The notes under the pieces are model-generated. The model searched no databases and had not been told where the DNA came from. It was given only the letters and a program-made list of their open reading frames with translations. Source: JACMRI01 sp043778625 (GTDB lineage Bacteria > Bacteroidota > Bacteroidia > UBA4408). From it: DNA of 33,614 nt. The position numbers were made by a program, and so were the translations under genes. Where the stretch lies: positions 1-33,614 of the forward strand of contig JAYWFU010000017.1 in assembly GCA_043778625.1 (NCBI GenBank), in the 5' to 3' direction. How positions within the stretch are numbered: position 1 is the first letter of the stretch; every line of letters starts with the position of its first letter. Positions 23,975 through 31,742 of the stretch are shown here, piece by piece.

Positions 23975-25543
23975 TTAGTTTTTGGCTTTAAAAATTATTT
24001 TACCGCTAGTAACCGTTTTGCCCGCCTGTATTTTGTAAATATACGTGTCGCTAGCAACAGTGTTGCCTAAGGCATCTTTACCATTCCAGTCATAGGTGTA
24101 AGTGCCTGCAGCTTCAATTTTCGATGATAGTCTGTTCACCTCCTGCCCTAATCCATTGTAAATACTTACACGTACATACTGTGCGCTGGTAAGGGTGTAA
24201 TTTAATGTTACTTTATCAGTAAACGGATTTGGAAACGCTTTAACGCTTACCAAAGGCGCGTTTAGCACGGCTACATTATTTTTGGTACTGGTAACAAATA
24301 ATGGGTCGTTAGCTAGTAAAGCCCCAATATCTACCGACTCGTCTCCTGCTTGGTAATCTGCATATATCACACCGTCAAATACCATTTCGTCGTTAGTATT
24401 AAATCCGGGAAATACCAACTGATTAGGGTTTGGGTTATTAGGATTATTGGAAGTATTATCAAATACATGCTTACCATACAATTTATAACCAGCAGGTATT
24501 TTTAATAAATTATTAAATGTGTAAAAACCTTGCCAATGAAAATCCCAATCTTTAATATTACACAACGGTATTGTAGTAGTGCCATTACTAGCATAGTTTA
24601 AAATACTTTTGCAACGCATATGAGAGTGCGGAAATATGGAAAACAACGATACATCAGCCCCCACATTATAAGTTGCCGTTACGGTTTTAACTGTATTTGG
24701 AGGTATTGTATAATTCCAATTTTGTAATACCGTTTTATTATACATTGGTCTAAGGTCTGGTTCTCCTACAGGATAAAAATACAAATGAATTTCAGTACTA
24801 TCCACCTGTCCTACCGTACCTGCAGGATAGTGCATTTGAAATATTAGGTTAGAGCCCGATTTTATGCGCATACCAAACTTTACAGGAGTAACACTAGGAA
24901 ACACCACAGGAGCTGAACCTGGAGCAAAATCACCAATACTAAATTCGCCAGGTTGATTATAACACGTGCCTGAATAATCGCTGGCTACAGTGCCTGTGGT
25001 GTCAATGTTTATTACCGAGTGATGCACAATTGCGGGGTTACCAGGTACAAGTTCATACGCGCGCAAGTAACGGTCTTGTGTTAGCGTAGAGGGCACTGAA
25101 ATACACACGTATATATCCGAACTAGTAGCGGTGCTTGTAAACGTAGGTATTTTAACCACCAAATCAGGCGTGCCATTAAGTTGTGTGTGGCCATAAGTAG
25201 GTATGCTAGGCGCAAGGGTTGTATCGCCTGCCGGTAAGCCTGCGTTTATCCAATTTACAATAGTGTTTACTTGTGTTGTGGTTAATATACGCTCATGCGA
25301 ATAACGCTGGTAAGTAGTGTCAGCGGGCCAAGGCGGCATTTTACCCGTTTGAATATCGCTTGCAATACTGCCCGAATTATTTACAACATCCGTATAACTA
25401 GTTAGTGGAAACTGTATGCCGCCCGCATGGTGGCACGAGGTACATTGCGCTATAAATATGGGCGCCACGTCCTTGTAGGTAGTTTGCGCTTGTGTAGTAG
25501 TAGCAAACGCTAATGTGGTTGCAAGTAGTATAATTGATTTCAT
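23975..25543 (-). CDS. T9SS-exported protein: monohaem cytochrome c domain fused to copper type II monooxygenase-like domain
   Basis: A 522-residue secreted protein. The signal peptide ends at AQA (about residue 20). A cytochrome c domain follows with haem site C34-T-S-C37-H38 and the region GKMPPWPADTTYQRYSHER, which may supply the sixth (Met) ligand. The middle 300 residues resemble the PHM/DBM fold of ascorbate-dependent copper monooxygenases: VHHSVINID (paired His), FQMHYPAG (HY), FPHSHMRC (H-x-H) and NTNDEMVFDG (Met ligand) appear in the family order. The last 85 residues are a T9SS type A sorting domain (AFPNPFTDKVTLNYTL, VRVSIYNGLGQEV, GTYTYDWNGKDALGN, DTYIYKIQAG). A secreted or surface-attached redox protein is likely; substrate unknown. 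TATATTTG lies at 25579-25586. Confidence 0.88.
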   Translation of the reverse strand: MKSIILLATTLAFATTTQAQTTYKDVAPIFIAQCTSCHHAGGIQFPLTSYTDVVNNSGSIASDIQTGKMPPWPADTTYQRYSHERILTTTQVNTIVNWINAGLPAGDTTLAPSIPTYGHTQLNGTPDLVVKIPTFTSTATSSDIYVCISVPSTLTQDRYLRAYELVPGNPAIVHHSVINIDTTGTVASDYSGTCYNQPGEFSIGDFAPGSAPVVFPSVTPVKFGMRIKSGSNLIFQMHYPAGTVGQVDSTEIHLYFYPVGEPDLRPMYNKTVLQNWNYTIPPNTVKTVTATYNVGADVSLFSIFPHSHMRCKSILNYASNGTTTIPLCNIKDWDFHWQGFYTFNNLLKIPAGYKLYGKHVFDNTSNNPNNPNPNQLVFPGFNTNDEMVFDGVIYADYQAGDESVDIGALLANDPLFVTSTKNNVAVLNAPLVSVKAFPNPFTDKVTLNYTLTSAQYVRVSIYNGLGQEVNRLSSKIEAAGTYTYDWNGKDALGNTVASDTYIYKIQAGKTVTSGKIIFKAKN

Positions 25544-25578
25544 GATAATTTTAAAATTTTAATTAGTTATTAACTAAT

Positions 25579-25586
25579 CAAATATA
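25579..25586 (-). promoter_or_regulatory. TATATTTG -7 promoter box for the cytochrome/copper-domain gene
   Basis: CAAATATA on the plus strand, 35 bases before the start codon on the minus strand. No matching -33 element. Confidence 0.5.
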
Positions 25587-25639
25587 ATTAAATAGTTTAA
25601 ATAACTACACTTAATAAGCTAATAACACAAAAAAGGCTT

Positions 25640-26272
25640 TTAAGCCAATACTATACCTAAATTGCTTACGTTGCCAGCGCCTTCTCTTACTAAGGTTATA
25701 GGGCTAGTAGTACAATCAATAATAGTCGAAGGAAGCACTCCGCCAATACCTCCATCAATAACCATAGTTACTAAACGTTCGTATTTTTGGTGTATTAGTT
25801 CTGGATTAGTGGTATATTCTACATAGTCGTCATTGTCTTTAAGCGATGTAGTTAATAGCGGATTACCCAATGCCTCTACAATTGCCATACATATTGCATT
25901 ATTGGGTATACGTATACCTACCGTCTTTTTTTTGTTACGAAACGATTTCGGAATATTAGTATTAGCATCTACAATAAACGTGTAAGGTCCCGGTAGTGCG
26001 TTTTTAATCATGCGAAACACCTCGTTATTTAACGGGCGAGCATAATCAGTTATGTTACTAATGCTGTTGCATATAAACGACATGTTGTGTCGCTCAGGGT
26101 CTAAGCCTTTTAGGGCGCATATTTTTTCAACAGCTTTAGTATTAGTAACATCGCAACCTATACCATACACGGTATCAGTAGGGTATATAATTATTCCGCC
26201 CTCCTTGAGGCATTGTACCACCTGCGCTATACGGCGAGCATCGGGCGTGTTAGGGTGTATAGTTAGTAGCAT
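25640..26272 (-). CDS. Sua5/YciO/YrdC family protein (probable L-threonylcarbamoyladenylate synthase)
   Basis: A 210-residue cytosolic protein of the YrdC fold. Members of this fold make threonylcarbamoyl-AMP for the t6A37 modification of tRNAs that read ANN codons. Recognisable parts: GGIIIYPTDTVYGIGCD (family start, about residues 29-45), KICALKGLDPERHNMSFIC, LPGPYTFIVDAN, KKTVGIRIPN and LPSTIIDCT (nucleotide-binding Ser-Thr). The MSFICNSISNITDYA segment is nearest to the YciO branch, whose in vivo activity is less certain than that of TsaC/YrdC, so I leave the symbol empty. Length suits the short, TsaC-like form with no Sua5 domain. It is transcribed alone. Confidence 0.85.
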   Translation of the reverse strand: MLLTIHPNTPDARRIAQVVQCLKEGGIIIYPTDTVYGIGCDVTNTKAVEKICALKGLDPERHNMSFICNSISNITDYARPLNNEVFRMIKNALPGPYTFIVDANTNIPKSFRNKKKTVGIRIPNNAICMAIVEALGNPLLTTSLKDNDDYVEYTTNPELIHQKYERLVTMVIDGGIGGVLPSTIIDCTTSPITLVREGAGNVSNLGIVLA

Positions 26273-26450
26273 GGCGTAAAAGTAGTATTTATTAGTATTG
26301 AGAGGTTAGATTTAGAGATGTTAGACGTTAGATTTTAGAGACACTAGAATTTAGATTTAACTGACGATGCTTGTTTATACGCTCTACTGCTGTACTATTA
26401 GTTTACTGAGTTTTTCATCTAAGGGATAAATACACTCACTATTTTATTCC

Positions 26451-26479
26451 GCCATGTTTCGTGTCCCACGAAACATGGC
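26451..26479. repeat. Family B palindromic repeat, copy 2 (short perfect hairpin)
   Basis: GCCATGTTTCGTG (26451-26463) and CACGAAACATGGC (26467-26479) are perfect inverted copies around TCC. The core TTTCGTGTCCCACGAAAC corresponds to the joined arms of copies 1 and 3. A second short palindrome follows directly. Confidence 0.55.
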
Positions 26480-26548
26480 AGAGTTTAACTCTGCACTAAA
26501 ACTTAATTTATTAAAAAATTATCAATTATCAATTATCAATTAAAACAG

Positions 26549-26556
26549 TATATTTG
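26549..26556 (+). promoter_or_regulatory. TATATTTG -7 promoter box for the large fibre-like gene
   Basis: TATATTTG lies 24 bases before the ATG at 26581. The TTG inside it (26554) is in frame with the gene and could be mistaken for a start codon; its role as a promoter box argues against that start. No -33 TTTG is present, the region being occupied by the TTATCAAT tandem repeats. Confidence 0.6.
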
Positions 26557-26580
26557 TTTATAATCATTAGCTTTTACATC

Positions 26581-29500
26581 ATGAAATCATTTTTACACCC
26601 TCACAAATTTTTATTAGCACTATCAATAAGTGCGTTAACACTAACTGCAAGTGCACAAAACAATGTGGGCATAGGTACTACCACCCCTAACCCTAAAGCT
26701 ATACTGGAGTTGCAAGCGGTGGATAAGGGTTTTTTAGCACCACGCATTACCGCCACACAAATGAACGCTATAGCCACGCCGCCTAACGGCTTGCTAGTGT
26801 ACAACACCACTACCAATTGTTTTTATTACTTTAACAGTATTAGCAATAGTTGGAAAGACATGTGCAGTATAGGTGCAGCAGGCAGCAGCGGTACTGATAC
26901 TTTGTTTTTAAACCTAGTAAAAATAGACTCGTTATTTAGCCACTTAATTAAATCCGACAGTGTATTTAGCCACGTTACTATTACTAATTATTTAAAAGCT
27001 GATAGTGCGTTTATTAAAAGCCTTGTTACCAATTATATTAAAAGCGATAGTGCCTACATCAAACAATTAGTAACAAACACAATAACCACCACGTATTTAA
27101 AAGCCGATAGCGCTTACCTAAAATCGTTAGTAAGCAACTACATAACTATCGACAGTATACAAGGAGGCTTTGGTCGTTTTGATAGTTTGTTTATTGGCGG
27201 ACAAAACATCACTGATTACCTCAACACACTTATATCTAACAAAGACACCTTAGTTATTAAATACTTAAAAACGGATAGCGTACAAACCCTGCTAATAAAG
27301 GCGGATAGCGCTTACATACAAAACCTATTAACCAACACCATAACCACACAGTTTGTACTAACGGATAGTATACGTGCATCTTTTGGACGTTTTGATAGCT
27401 TATACATTGGAGGCAAAAACATCATGAGCATATTCAACGACAGTATAGCTGCGCAAGCATGGTTGCTTAAAGGGAATAATGCTACAAATACCAATAAATT
27501 AGGTACGCTCAACGCACAAAACTTACACATAATAACCAACAATACCGAGCGCATAAGCGTAATGAGCGTTACGGGCAATGTAGGTATTGGACAACCAGTA
27601 CCTAGTGCTAAGTTAGACGTAGCAGGCAACATACAATTTGCTACCGACCTTAAACCTGCTGGGTTATCAGGCACAACGGGCGACTTACTCATAAGCCAAG
27701 GTGCAGGTGTAGCACCACTTTGGATAAGCCCCGCCACAGTACCCGCAAGCAATAATGCTTGGAACATACTAGGTAATACTGCCATAACACCCACCAACTT
27801 TTTAGGTACTACTAACAATGCCTCATTACGTTTTCGCACTAACAATACTGAAAAAATGATAGTGGACAGCACTGGAGTATTAGGTATAGGCACAAGTACC
27901 CCTGTAATAGTAACACAAGGAACTATACCTTTATTGCTCGACGTAAGAGGCGGGCAAGTGCTACAAGGCAGGTTGTCATTTATGCAATATGGTAAAGCAC
28001 CCGTAGTGGGTAACGCAATATATGCTACCGACCATTACAATAATAGATTTAGAATCATACGCCAGCCCGATATGTTTTCAGGAGGTTTTGATGCACTTAA
28101 TGTAGATAGCGTGGGCAATGTAGGTATAGGCACTTATGCTAAGCGTGCCACAAAGCTTGATGTTAACGGCAAAGCGCGCATACTAGGTAACTCTAACTTT
28201 ACTTTAGGTTTAGATAGTGCCAACGATTTAGCGATGGAAACTAATATTACAAATCGCCGCTTATTATTTGGCGGTAATGCTACTGGTTATACAATACAAA
28301 GTACCGAATTAACCACGGGTAACAATGTTGCACTATCGTTAAACACCTTGGGTGGCAATGTAGGTATTGGTTTAGCTAACCCTACAGCATTATTACATAT
28401 TAATAAAATACTGAGTGCAAACATAGCTCCAGCGGGTAATTATTTTATGTTCCATAACGAGTTGAATAACAACGCTACCTTAGCAAGCACGGGTAATATT
28501 ACTAGTAACTTTAATCGTATTGTTAACGGTGCTAGCGGTACTATGCAAGCTGCTGCCGCAAGTATAGTAGGTGCCGAAAACGGTATATTTAACAACGGAA
28601 CTATTAGCAATACTATTAACCTGTTTGGAGGATACAACCGTGTAGAAAATAATGGTGTGTACACTACTACTGGCGAAACCGACGGAGTATACGCCCTAGT
28701 ACAGAACAATGGTGGTAAAACGATGAATAGCCCATTTACCCGTGGCGCAGTAGCTACCATAAACAACTTGGGCACACTTAATGGTTTAAATGCAATAACT
28801 GTAGGAGCTGGCTTTACTAACTCGGGTACAGCTAACATTACTAACGAAGTTGCGGCAGGTTATTTTAGTATTGACAATTATACTGGCGCTACATTAACAA
28901 CCCCCTATACAAGAGGCGTGGTTGCAATAGTACGAAATAATGCCACAATAAACTCAGCGGCTATGGAGGGTATCGAAACTGGGCTTCAGTTTTTTAACGG
29001 TGCTACCACCACGCTTACCAGCGAAGCTAACGGAATAAAGGCATACGTTATTAATAATACAGGCGCAACAGCTAACGTGCCTTATACCAAAGCAGCACAT
29101 GGTTACGTATTTAATGGTGGTACTTACAACGGTAACGGAATGTACGCCAACGAAAACTACATTGATAATGGAGGGTTACTAACGCTTACTGGTGGAGCAA
29201 GAGGCAGTACTATTAATGTAAACAATCGTACTGCAAGCACACTAAGTGCCCCAAGTACAATAGGTATAGAAGCAAGTATTAATAACTCGGGTAACCTTAC
29301 TGCTACTACCGACCAAGTAACCGCAGGACTTGCCGCAATAACCAACTATACAGGAGGTACTATTACAACTCCCTACATGCGCGGTGGTTACTTTAGTGTA
29401 TTTAACCAGCAAGGGGCTACTATAAATGTGGCTAAAGTGGCTATTACTACAGGCTCTTATTTTAACAATCAAGGCAACTTTACCGCCAAATATTTGTATG

Positions 29501-30705
29501 GTGCTGATATTAGCTTATATAATAAAAGCACTATGCACACAGGGCACCAACGCGCTATTAATATGTACATGACCAACGATAGTGCAGGAACCTTAATAGC
29601 CGACAGTACTTATATAGCAGCGGTTATTGCCAATAACAATTATGGTAACCTAACTACTGCCGACCAGCGAGGCTTGTTAACTGAAGTGCAAAATTTACCA
29701 GGCAGTACTGTTACGGCTACCAATATGATAGCTACCGAAAGCAACATTGCTCACAAAGGCACAGGCACAATAACCAATGCTTATGGTTTAAGTACTAATA
29801 TAGTTAGAGGTGGCTCTGCGGTTATCACTAACGGCTATGGTCTGTACGTTGGTGCTGTGCAAGCTACCAATGCTTTTGGTGTGTACCAAGGCGATGGTAG
29901 TGCCAAAAACTTTTTTGCAGGTAACGTGGGTATTGGTACAACCACACCTACTGATAAATTACACGTTAATGGCAAAACACGCTTAGTAGGAAACTCTAAT
30001 TTTACTCTGCCTCTTACAACCTCTAACGACCTAGCTATAGAAACAGGCATAACTAACCGCCGTTTATTATTTGGGGGCAATCCTAATGGTTATACTATAC
30101 AAAGTACAGAGTTATCATCAGGTGGTAGTACGCCATTATCATTAAATCCTTATGGAGCTAATGTGGGTATTGGCACAACTATACCTACTGAAAAGCTAGA
30201 GGTAAACGGTAGCATAAAAATAACCGATGGCACACAAGGTGCTGGCAAAGTACTTACAAGCGATGCTGCAGGTAAAGCTAGCTGGAATACCCTTGCGCCA
30301 AAAGCAGTTTCAGGTAACTTACAGTCAGGTAACGTAACTTGGACTACTGATAATTTATACCACTATATAGGTTACTCTGTAGTTATTCCATCAGGGCGTT
30401 CAACGGTAAGCGTAGGGGTTAATATGATATGTGCTAACATGAACTATTTTACTTCTCGCTTAAGTTCTTCTAGTACTATAGAAACTTTTGCAGGTATATC
30501 AGTACTTCCTGGTCTTTGCGCTGTAACTTCTAACCCTACCTATAACAATGCAGTAGGTACAATGTTATTTTATGTGGATAACACCACAGGTAGCCCAATT
30601 ACCGTATATGTGTGGGGAATACCTGCAGGGACTGGTAATGGCAATACATGTACCATTTTGGGGACAGCTACAGTAGGCGAGGCATATATTTTAACCGCTT
30701 ATTAA
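26581..30705 (+). CDS. Large tail-fibre-like repetitive exported protein (paralog of the 7.2-9.7 kb gene)
   Basis: A 1374-residue exported protein from the ATG at 26581 (MKSFLHPHKF); signal peptide ending SASAQ-type at about 25. Then the shared domain NNVGIGTTTPNPKAILEL, GFLAPRITATQM and LLVYNTTTNCFYYF. Residues about 120-290 are a stalk of about 16-residue repeats (YLKADSAYIKSLVTN and variants), twice closed by FGRFDSLFIGGQNI. Two VGIG-type beta blocks sit on either side of about 530 residues of beta-helix-like repeats rich in N-N-G and T-T-P-Y-x-R-G. One block is internally duplicated: NSNFTL...TNRRLLFGGN...GYTIQSTEL occurs around 28190-28310 and again around 29990-30110. After KITDGTQGAGKVLTSD comes a unique tip of about 130 residues. 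There is no T9SS or S74 domain. It is probably a trimeric surface fibre; ligand unknown. Confidence 0.85.
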   Translation: MKSFLHPHKFLLALSISALTLTASAQNNVGIGTTTPNPKAILELQAVDKGFLAPRITATQMNAIATPPNGLLVYNTTTNCFYYFNSISNSWKDMCSIGAAGSSGTDTLFLNLVKIDSLFSHLIKSDSVFSHVTITNYLKADSAFIKSLVTNYIKSDSAYIKQLVTNTITTTYLKADSAYLKSLVSNYITIDSIQGGFGRFDSLFIGGQNITDYLNTLISNKDTLVIKYLKTDSVQTLLIKADSAYIQNLLTNTITTQFVLTDSIRASFGRFDSLYIGGKNIMSIFNDSIAAQAWLLKGNNATNTNKLGTLNAQNLHIITNNTERISVMSVTGNVGIGQPVPSAKLDVAGNIQFATDLKPAGLSGTTGDLLISQGAGVAPLWISPATVPASNNAWNILGNTAITPTNFLGTTNNASLRFRTNNTEKMIVDSTGVLGIGTSTPVIVTQGTIPLLLDVRGGQVLQGRLSFMQYGKAPVVGNAIYATDHYNNRFRIIRQPDMFSGGFDALNVDSVGNVGIGTYAKRATKLDVNGKARILGNSNFTLGLDSANDLAMETNITNRRLLFGGNATGYTIQSTELTTGNNVALSLNTLGGNVGIGLANPTALLHINKILSANIAPAGNYFMFHNELNNNATLASTGNITSNFNRIVNGASGTMQAAAASIVGAENGIFNNGTISNTINLFGGYNRVENNGVYTTTGETDGVYALVQNNGGKTMNSPFTRGAVATINNLGTLNGLNAITVGAGFTNSGTANITNEVAAGYFSIDNYTGATLTTPYTRGVVAIVRNNATINSAAMEGIETGLQFFNGATTTLTSEANGIKAYVINNTGATANVPYTKAAHGYVFNGGTYNGNGMYANENYIDNGGLLTLTGGARGSTINVNNRTASTLSAPSTIGIEASINNSGNLTATTDQVTAGLAAITNYTGGTITTPYMRGGYFSVFNQQGATINVAKVAITTGSYFNNQGNFTAKYLYGADISLYNKSTMHTGHQRAINMYMTNDSAGTLIADSTYIAAVIANNNYGNLTTADQRGLLTEVQNLPGSTVTATNMIATESNIAHKGTGTITNAYGLSTNIVRGGSAVITNGYGLYVGAVQATNAFGVYQGDGSAKNFFAGNVGIGTTTPTDKLHVNGKTRLVGNSNFTLPLTTSNDLAIETGITNRRLLFGGNPNGYTIQSTELSSGGSTPLSLNPYGANVGIGTTIPTEKLEVNGSIKITDGTQGAGKVLTSDAAGKASWNTLAPKAVSGNLQSGNVTWTTDNLYHYIGYSVVIPSGRSTVSVGVNMICANMNYFTSRLSSSSTIETFAGISVLPGLCAVTSNPTYNNAVGTMLFYVDNTTGSPITVYVWGIPAGTGNGNTCTILGTATVGEAYILTAY
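26990..27400 (+). repeat. Tandem stalk repeats encoding YLKADSAYIKSLV-type units
   Basis: Within the large fibre-like gene, codons for K-A-D-S-A-Y or K-S-D-S-A-Y followed by I-K-x-L-V-T-N recur about every 16 residues, at least five times, with degenerate DNA sequence. The array ends in GRFDSLYIGGKNI, which is itself a repeat of an earlier GRFDSLFIGGQNI. Confidence 0.7.
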
Positions 30706-30751
30706 AGCGTTATACTAAACATATAATAAAGTAGTAGAAATTAGCCTCTCC

Positions 30752-30850
30752 GCTGGCGCGAGCATTTTGCTCGTGTCCGTTACCATTGTACCTAGCTATT
30801 TTCTTTTTCTTTTGTTTGTGCTTCTTTTTAGGCTAGTGCAAATATGTTGG
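30752..30850. repeat. Family A dispersed repeat, copy 3
   Basis: GCTGGCGCGAGCATTTTGCT then CGTGTCCGTTACCATTGTAC, an AT-rich tail with TTTTCTTTTTCTTTTG, and AGGCTAGTGC near the end. The stem is CGAGCA-TTT-TGCTCG. The AGGCTAGTGC end is an inverted match to GCACTAGCCT within copy 1. Confidence 0.65.
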
Positions 30851-30878
30851 GGATTTATCAACAGTACTATACCCTACT

Positions 30879-30980
30879 GCTGGCGCGAGCATTTTGCTCG
30901 TGTCCACTACCATTGTACCTAACCTTATTTTCTTTTTCTTTTGTTCGTGTTACTCCTAGGCTACTGCCAATACATTTAGC
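30879..30980. repeat. Family A dispersed repeat, copy 4 (tandem with copy 3)
   Basis: Starts 127 bp after copy 3 and matches it over about 100 bp: GCTGGCGCGAGCATTTTGCT, CGTGTCCACTACCATTGTAC, TTTTCTTTTTCTTTTGTTCG and TAGGCTACTGCCAATA. The stem is the same as in copy 3. It runs directly into a family B hairpin. Confidence 0.65.
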
Positions 30981-31043
30981 CTTGGTCCGTATCCTCACGA
31001 AACAATTAATACCATTTTGTTTCGTGGGGACACGAACCAAGGC
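30979..31043. repeat. Family B palindromic repeat, copy 3 (27-nt imperfect arms)
   Basis: The left arm starts GCCTTGGTCCGTATCCTCAC and continues GAAACAA; the right arm starts TTGTTTCGTGGGGACACGAA and ends CCAAGGC. The arms pair over 27 positions with four mismatches, around an ATTAATACCAT loop. It lies between two convergent genes, 23 bases before the HupE-like stop codon, so an RNA-end role for either transcript is possible. Confidence 0.65.
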
Positions 31044-31065
31044 GGTAAGTATTATTTCAAAAGTA

Positions 31066-31740
31066 CTACATAAAAAATGTACGCTCAATAGTCCAATAAA
31101 ATGCAATAAGTGCAATAATAACTGATATTGGAGTAACTATCCATTGGTGATAATACGGCTTATTAGCAAACCATTTGCCAAGCAATAGCCACGCTAATAG
31201 TATAACCGAAATTTGCCCTAACTCAACCCCTACGTTAAACGTAATTAGTGCGCTCATAAATTGCTGCGGAGGCAAGCCAAGTTCGCCTAACGCACTGGCA
31301 AACCCCATACCGTGTATTAAACCAAAAGCAAACACAATAGCTATTCGTGAGGGTTTTAACTCGTGGGTAATTATGTTTTCTACCGCAATAAATAGTATAG
31401 ATAGCGCAATTATAGGTTCAATAATATACGTAGGTGGCGTTATATAGCCATACATAGCCAACGCCAGAGTAATGCTGTGCGCTATGGTAAACGTGGTGGT
31501 TTGCCACAGTATTGATTTTAAATTAGGGTTTAAAAAAAATATACTTAGCACAAACAATATATGATCAAGCCCTAGAGGTATAATGTGTTTAAAGCCTAGT
31601 TCTAAATACATCATAGTAACATCAGTACGGGTTAGTTTGCTAAAATCAATGTTAGCATGTGCCAACGCGGGCATTACACCCCACAACCATAACATGCTTG
31701 CGCCAAGTGTAACTAATAATACTTTAGTGGTAATGGTCAT
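31066..31740 (-). CDS. HupE/UreJ family membrane protein
   Basis: A 224-residue inner-membrane protein of the HupE/UreJ superfamily; in hydrogenase and urease clusters some members carry nickel, but many Bacteroidota members occur without either system, as here. An N-terminal signal or first segment ends at ALAHAN, then about six membrane segments follow. Family motifs are ELGFKHIIPLGLDHILFVLS (His and Asp typical of the metal-site region), TTFTIAHSITLALAM, and FAFGLIHGMGFASAL. The gene starts 2 bp after the stop of the TPR-protein gene, which implies an operon with it. No hydrogenase or urease genes are in the window, so nickel transport should not be assumed. Confidence 0.85.
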   Translation of the reverse strand: MTITTKVLLVTLGASMLWLWGVMPALAHANIDFSKLTRTDVTMMYLELGFKHIIPLGLDHILFVLSIFFLNPNLKSILWQTTTFTIAHSITLALAMYGYITPPTYIIEPIIALSILFIAVENIITHELKPSRIAIVFAFGLIHGMGFASALGELGLPPQQFMSALITFNVGVELGQISVILLAWLLLGKWFANKPYYHQWIVTPISVIIALIAFYWTIERTFFM

Positions 31741-31742
31741 AT

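Larger units (their letters stand above)
26273..26580. other. Gene-free divergent region with short repeats and hairpins
   Basis: This 308-bp region lies between the divergent Sua5-family gene and the large fibre-like gene. It contains degenerate direct repeats of the type GTTAGATTTAGAGA and GTTAGATTTTAGAGA around 26304-26356, a family B type hairpin at 26451-26479, a short palindrome GCAGAGTT-T-AACTCTGC at 26478-26494, three tandem copies of an 8-bp unit (TTATCAAT) at about 26517-26540, and a promoter box at 26549-26556. No coding frame is convincing. Confidence 0.6.
30706..31065. other. Gene-free region with tandem family A copies and a family B hairpin
   Basis: A 360-bp region between the convergent fibre-like gene and the HupE-like gene. 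It is nearly filled with two family A copies 127 bp apart and one long family B hairpin. Short frames here on either strand follow the repeat sequence and are not credible genes. Confidence 0.7.

Noticed and set aside
26554..26580. TTG start of the large fibre-like protein at 26554
   Set aside because: This TTG is the end of a TATATTTG promoter box, and the ATG at 26581 begins a normal signal peptide.
26990..27400. Possible CRISPR-like regular repeats
   Set aside because: The periodicity is in the protein (about 16 residues) and the DNA units are degenerate and contiguous, without spacers.
27312..27893. 193-residue frame antisense to the large fibre-like gene, and similar ones at 28440-28838, 8492-8824 and 8858-9109
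   Set aside because: These are mirror frames of repetitive low-stop sequence (VPIPTLP and similar reflect VGIGT repeats read backwards).
30844..31125. Small frames of 93 and 82 residues in the repeat cluster
   Set aside because: They consist of family A and family B repeat sequence and overlap the end of the HupE-like gene.
31066..31740. Nickel transporter for hydrogenase or urease
   Set aside because: Only the HupE/UreJ fold is visible; no hydrogenase, urease or maturation gene is in the window.
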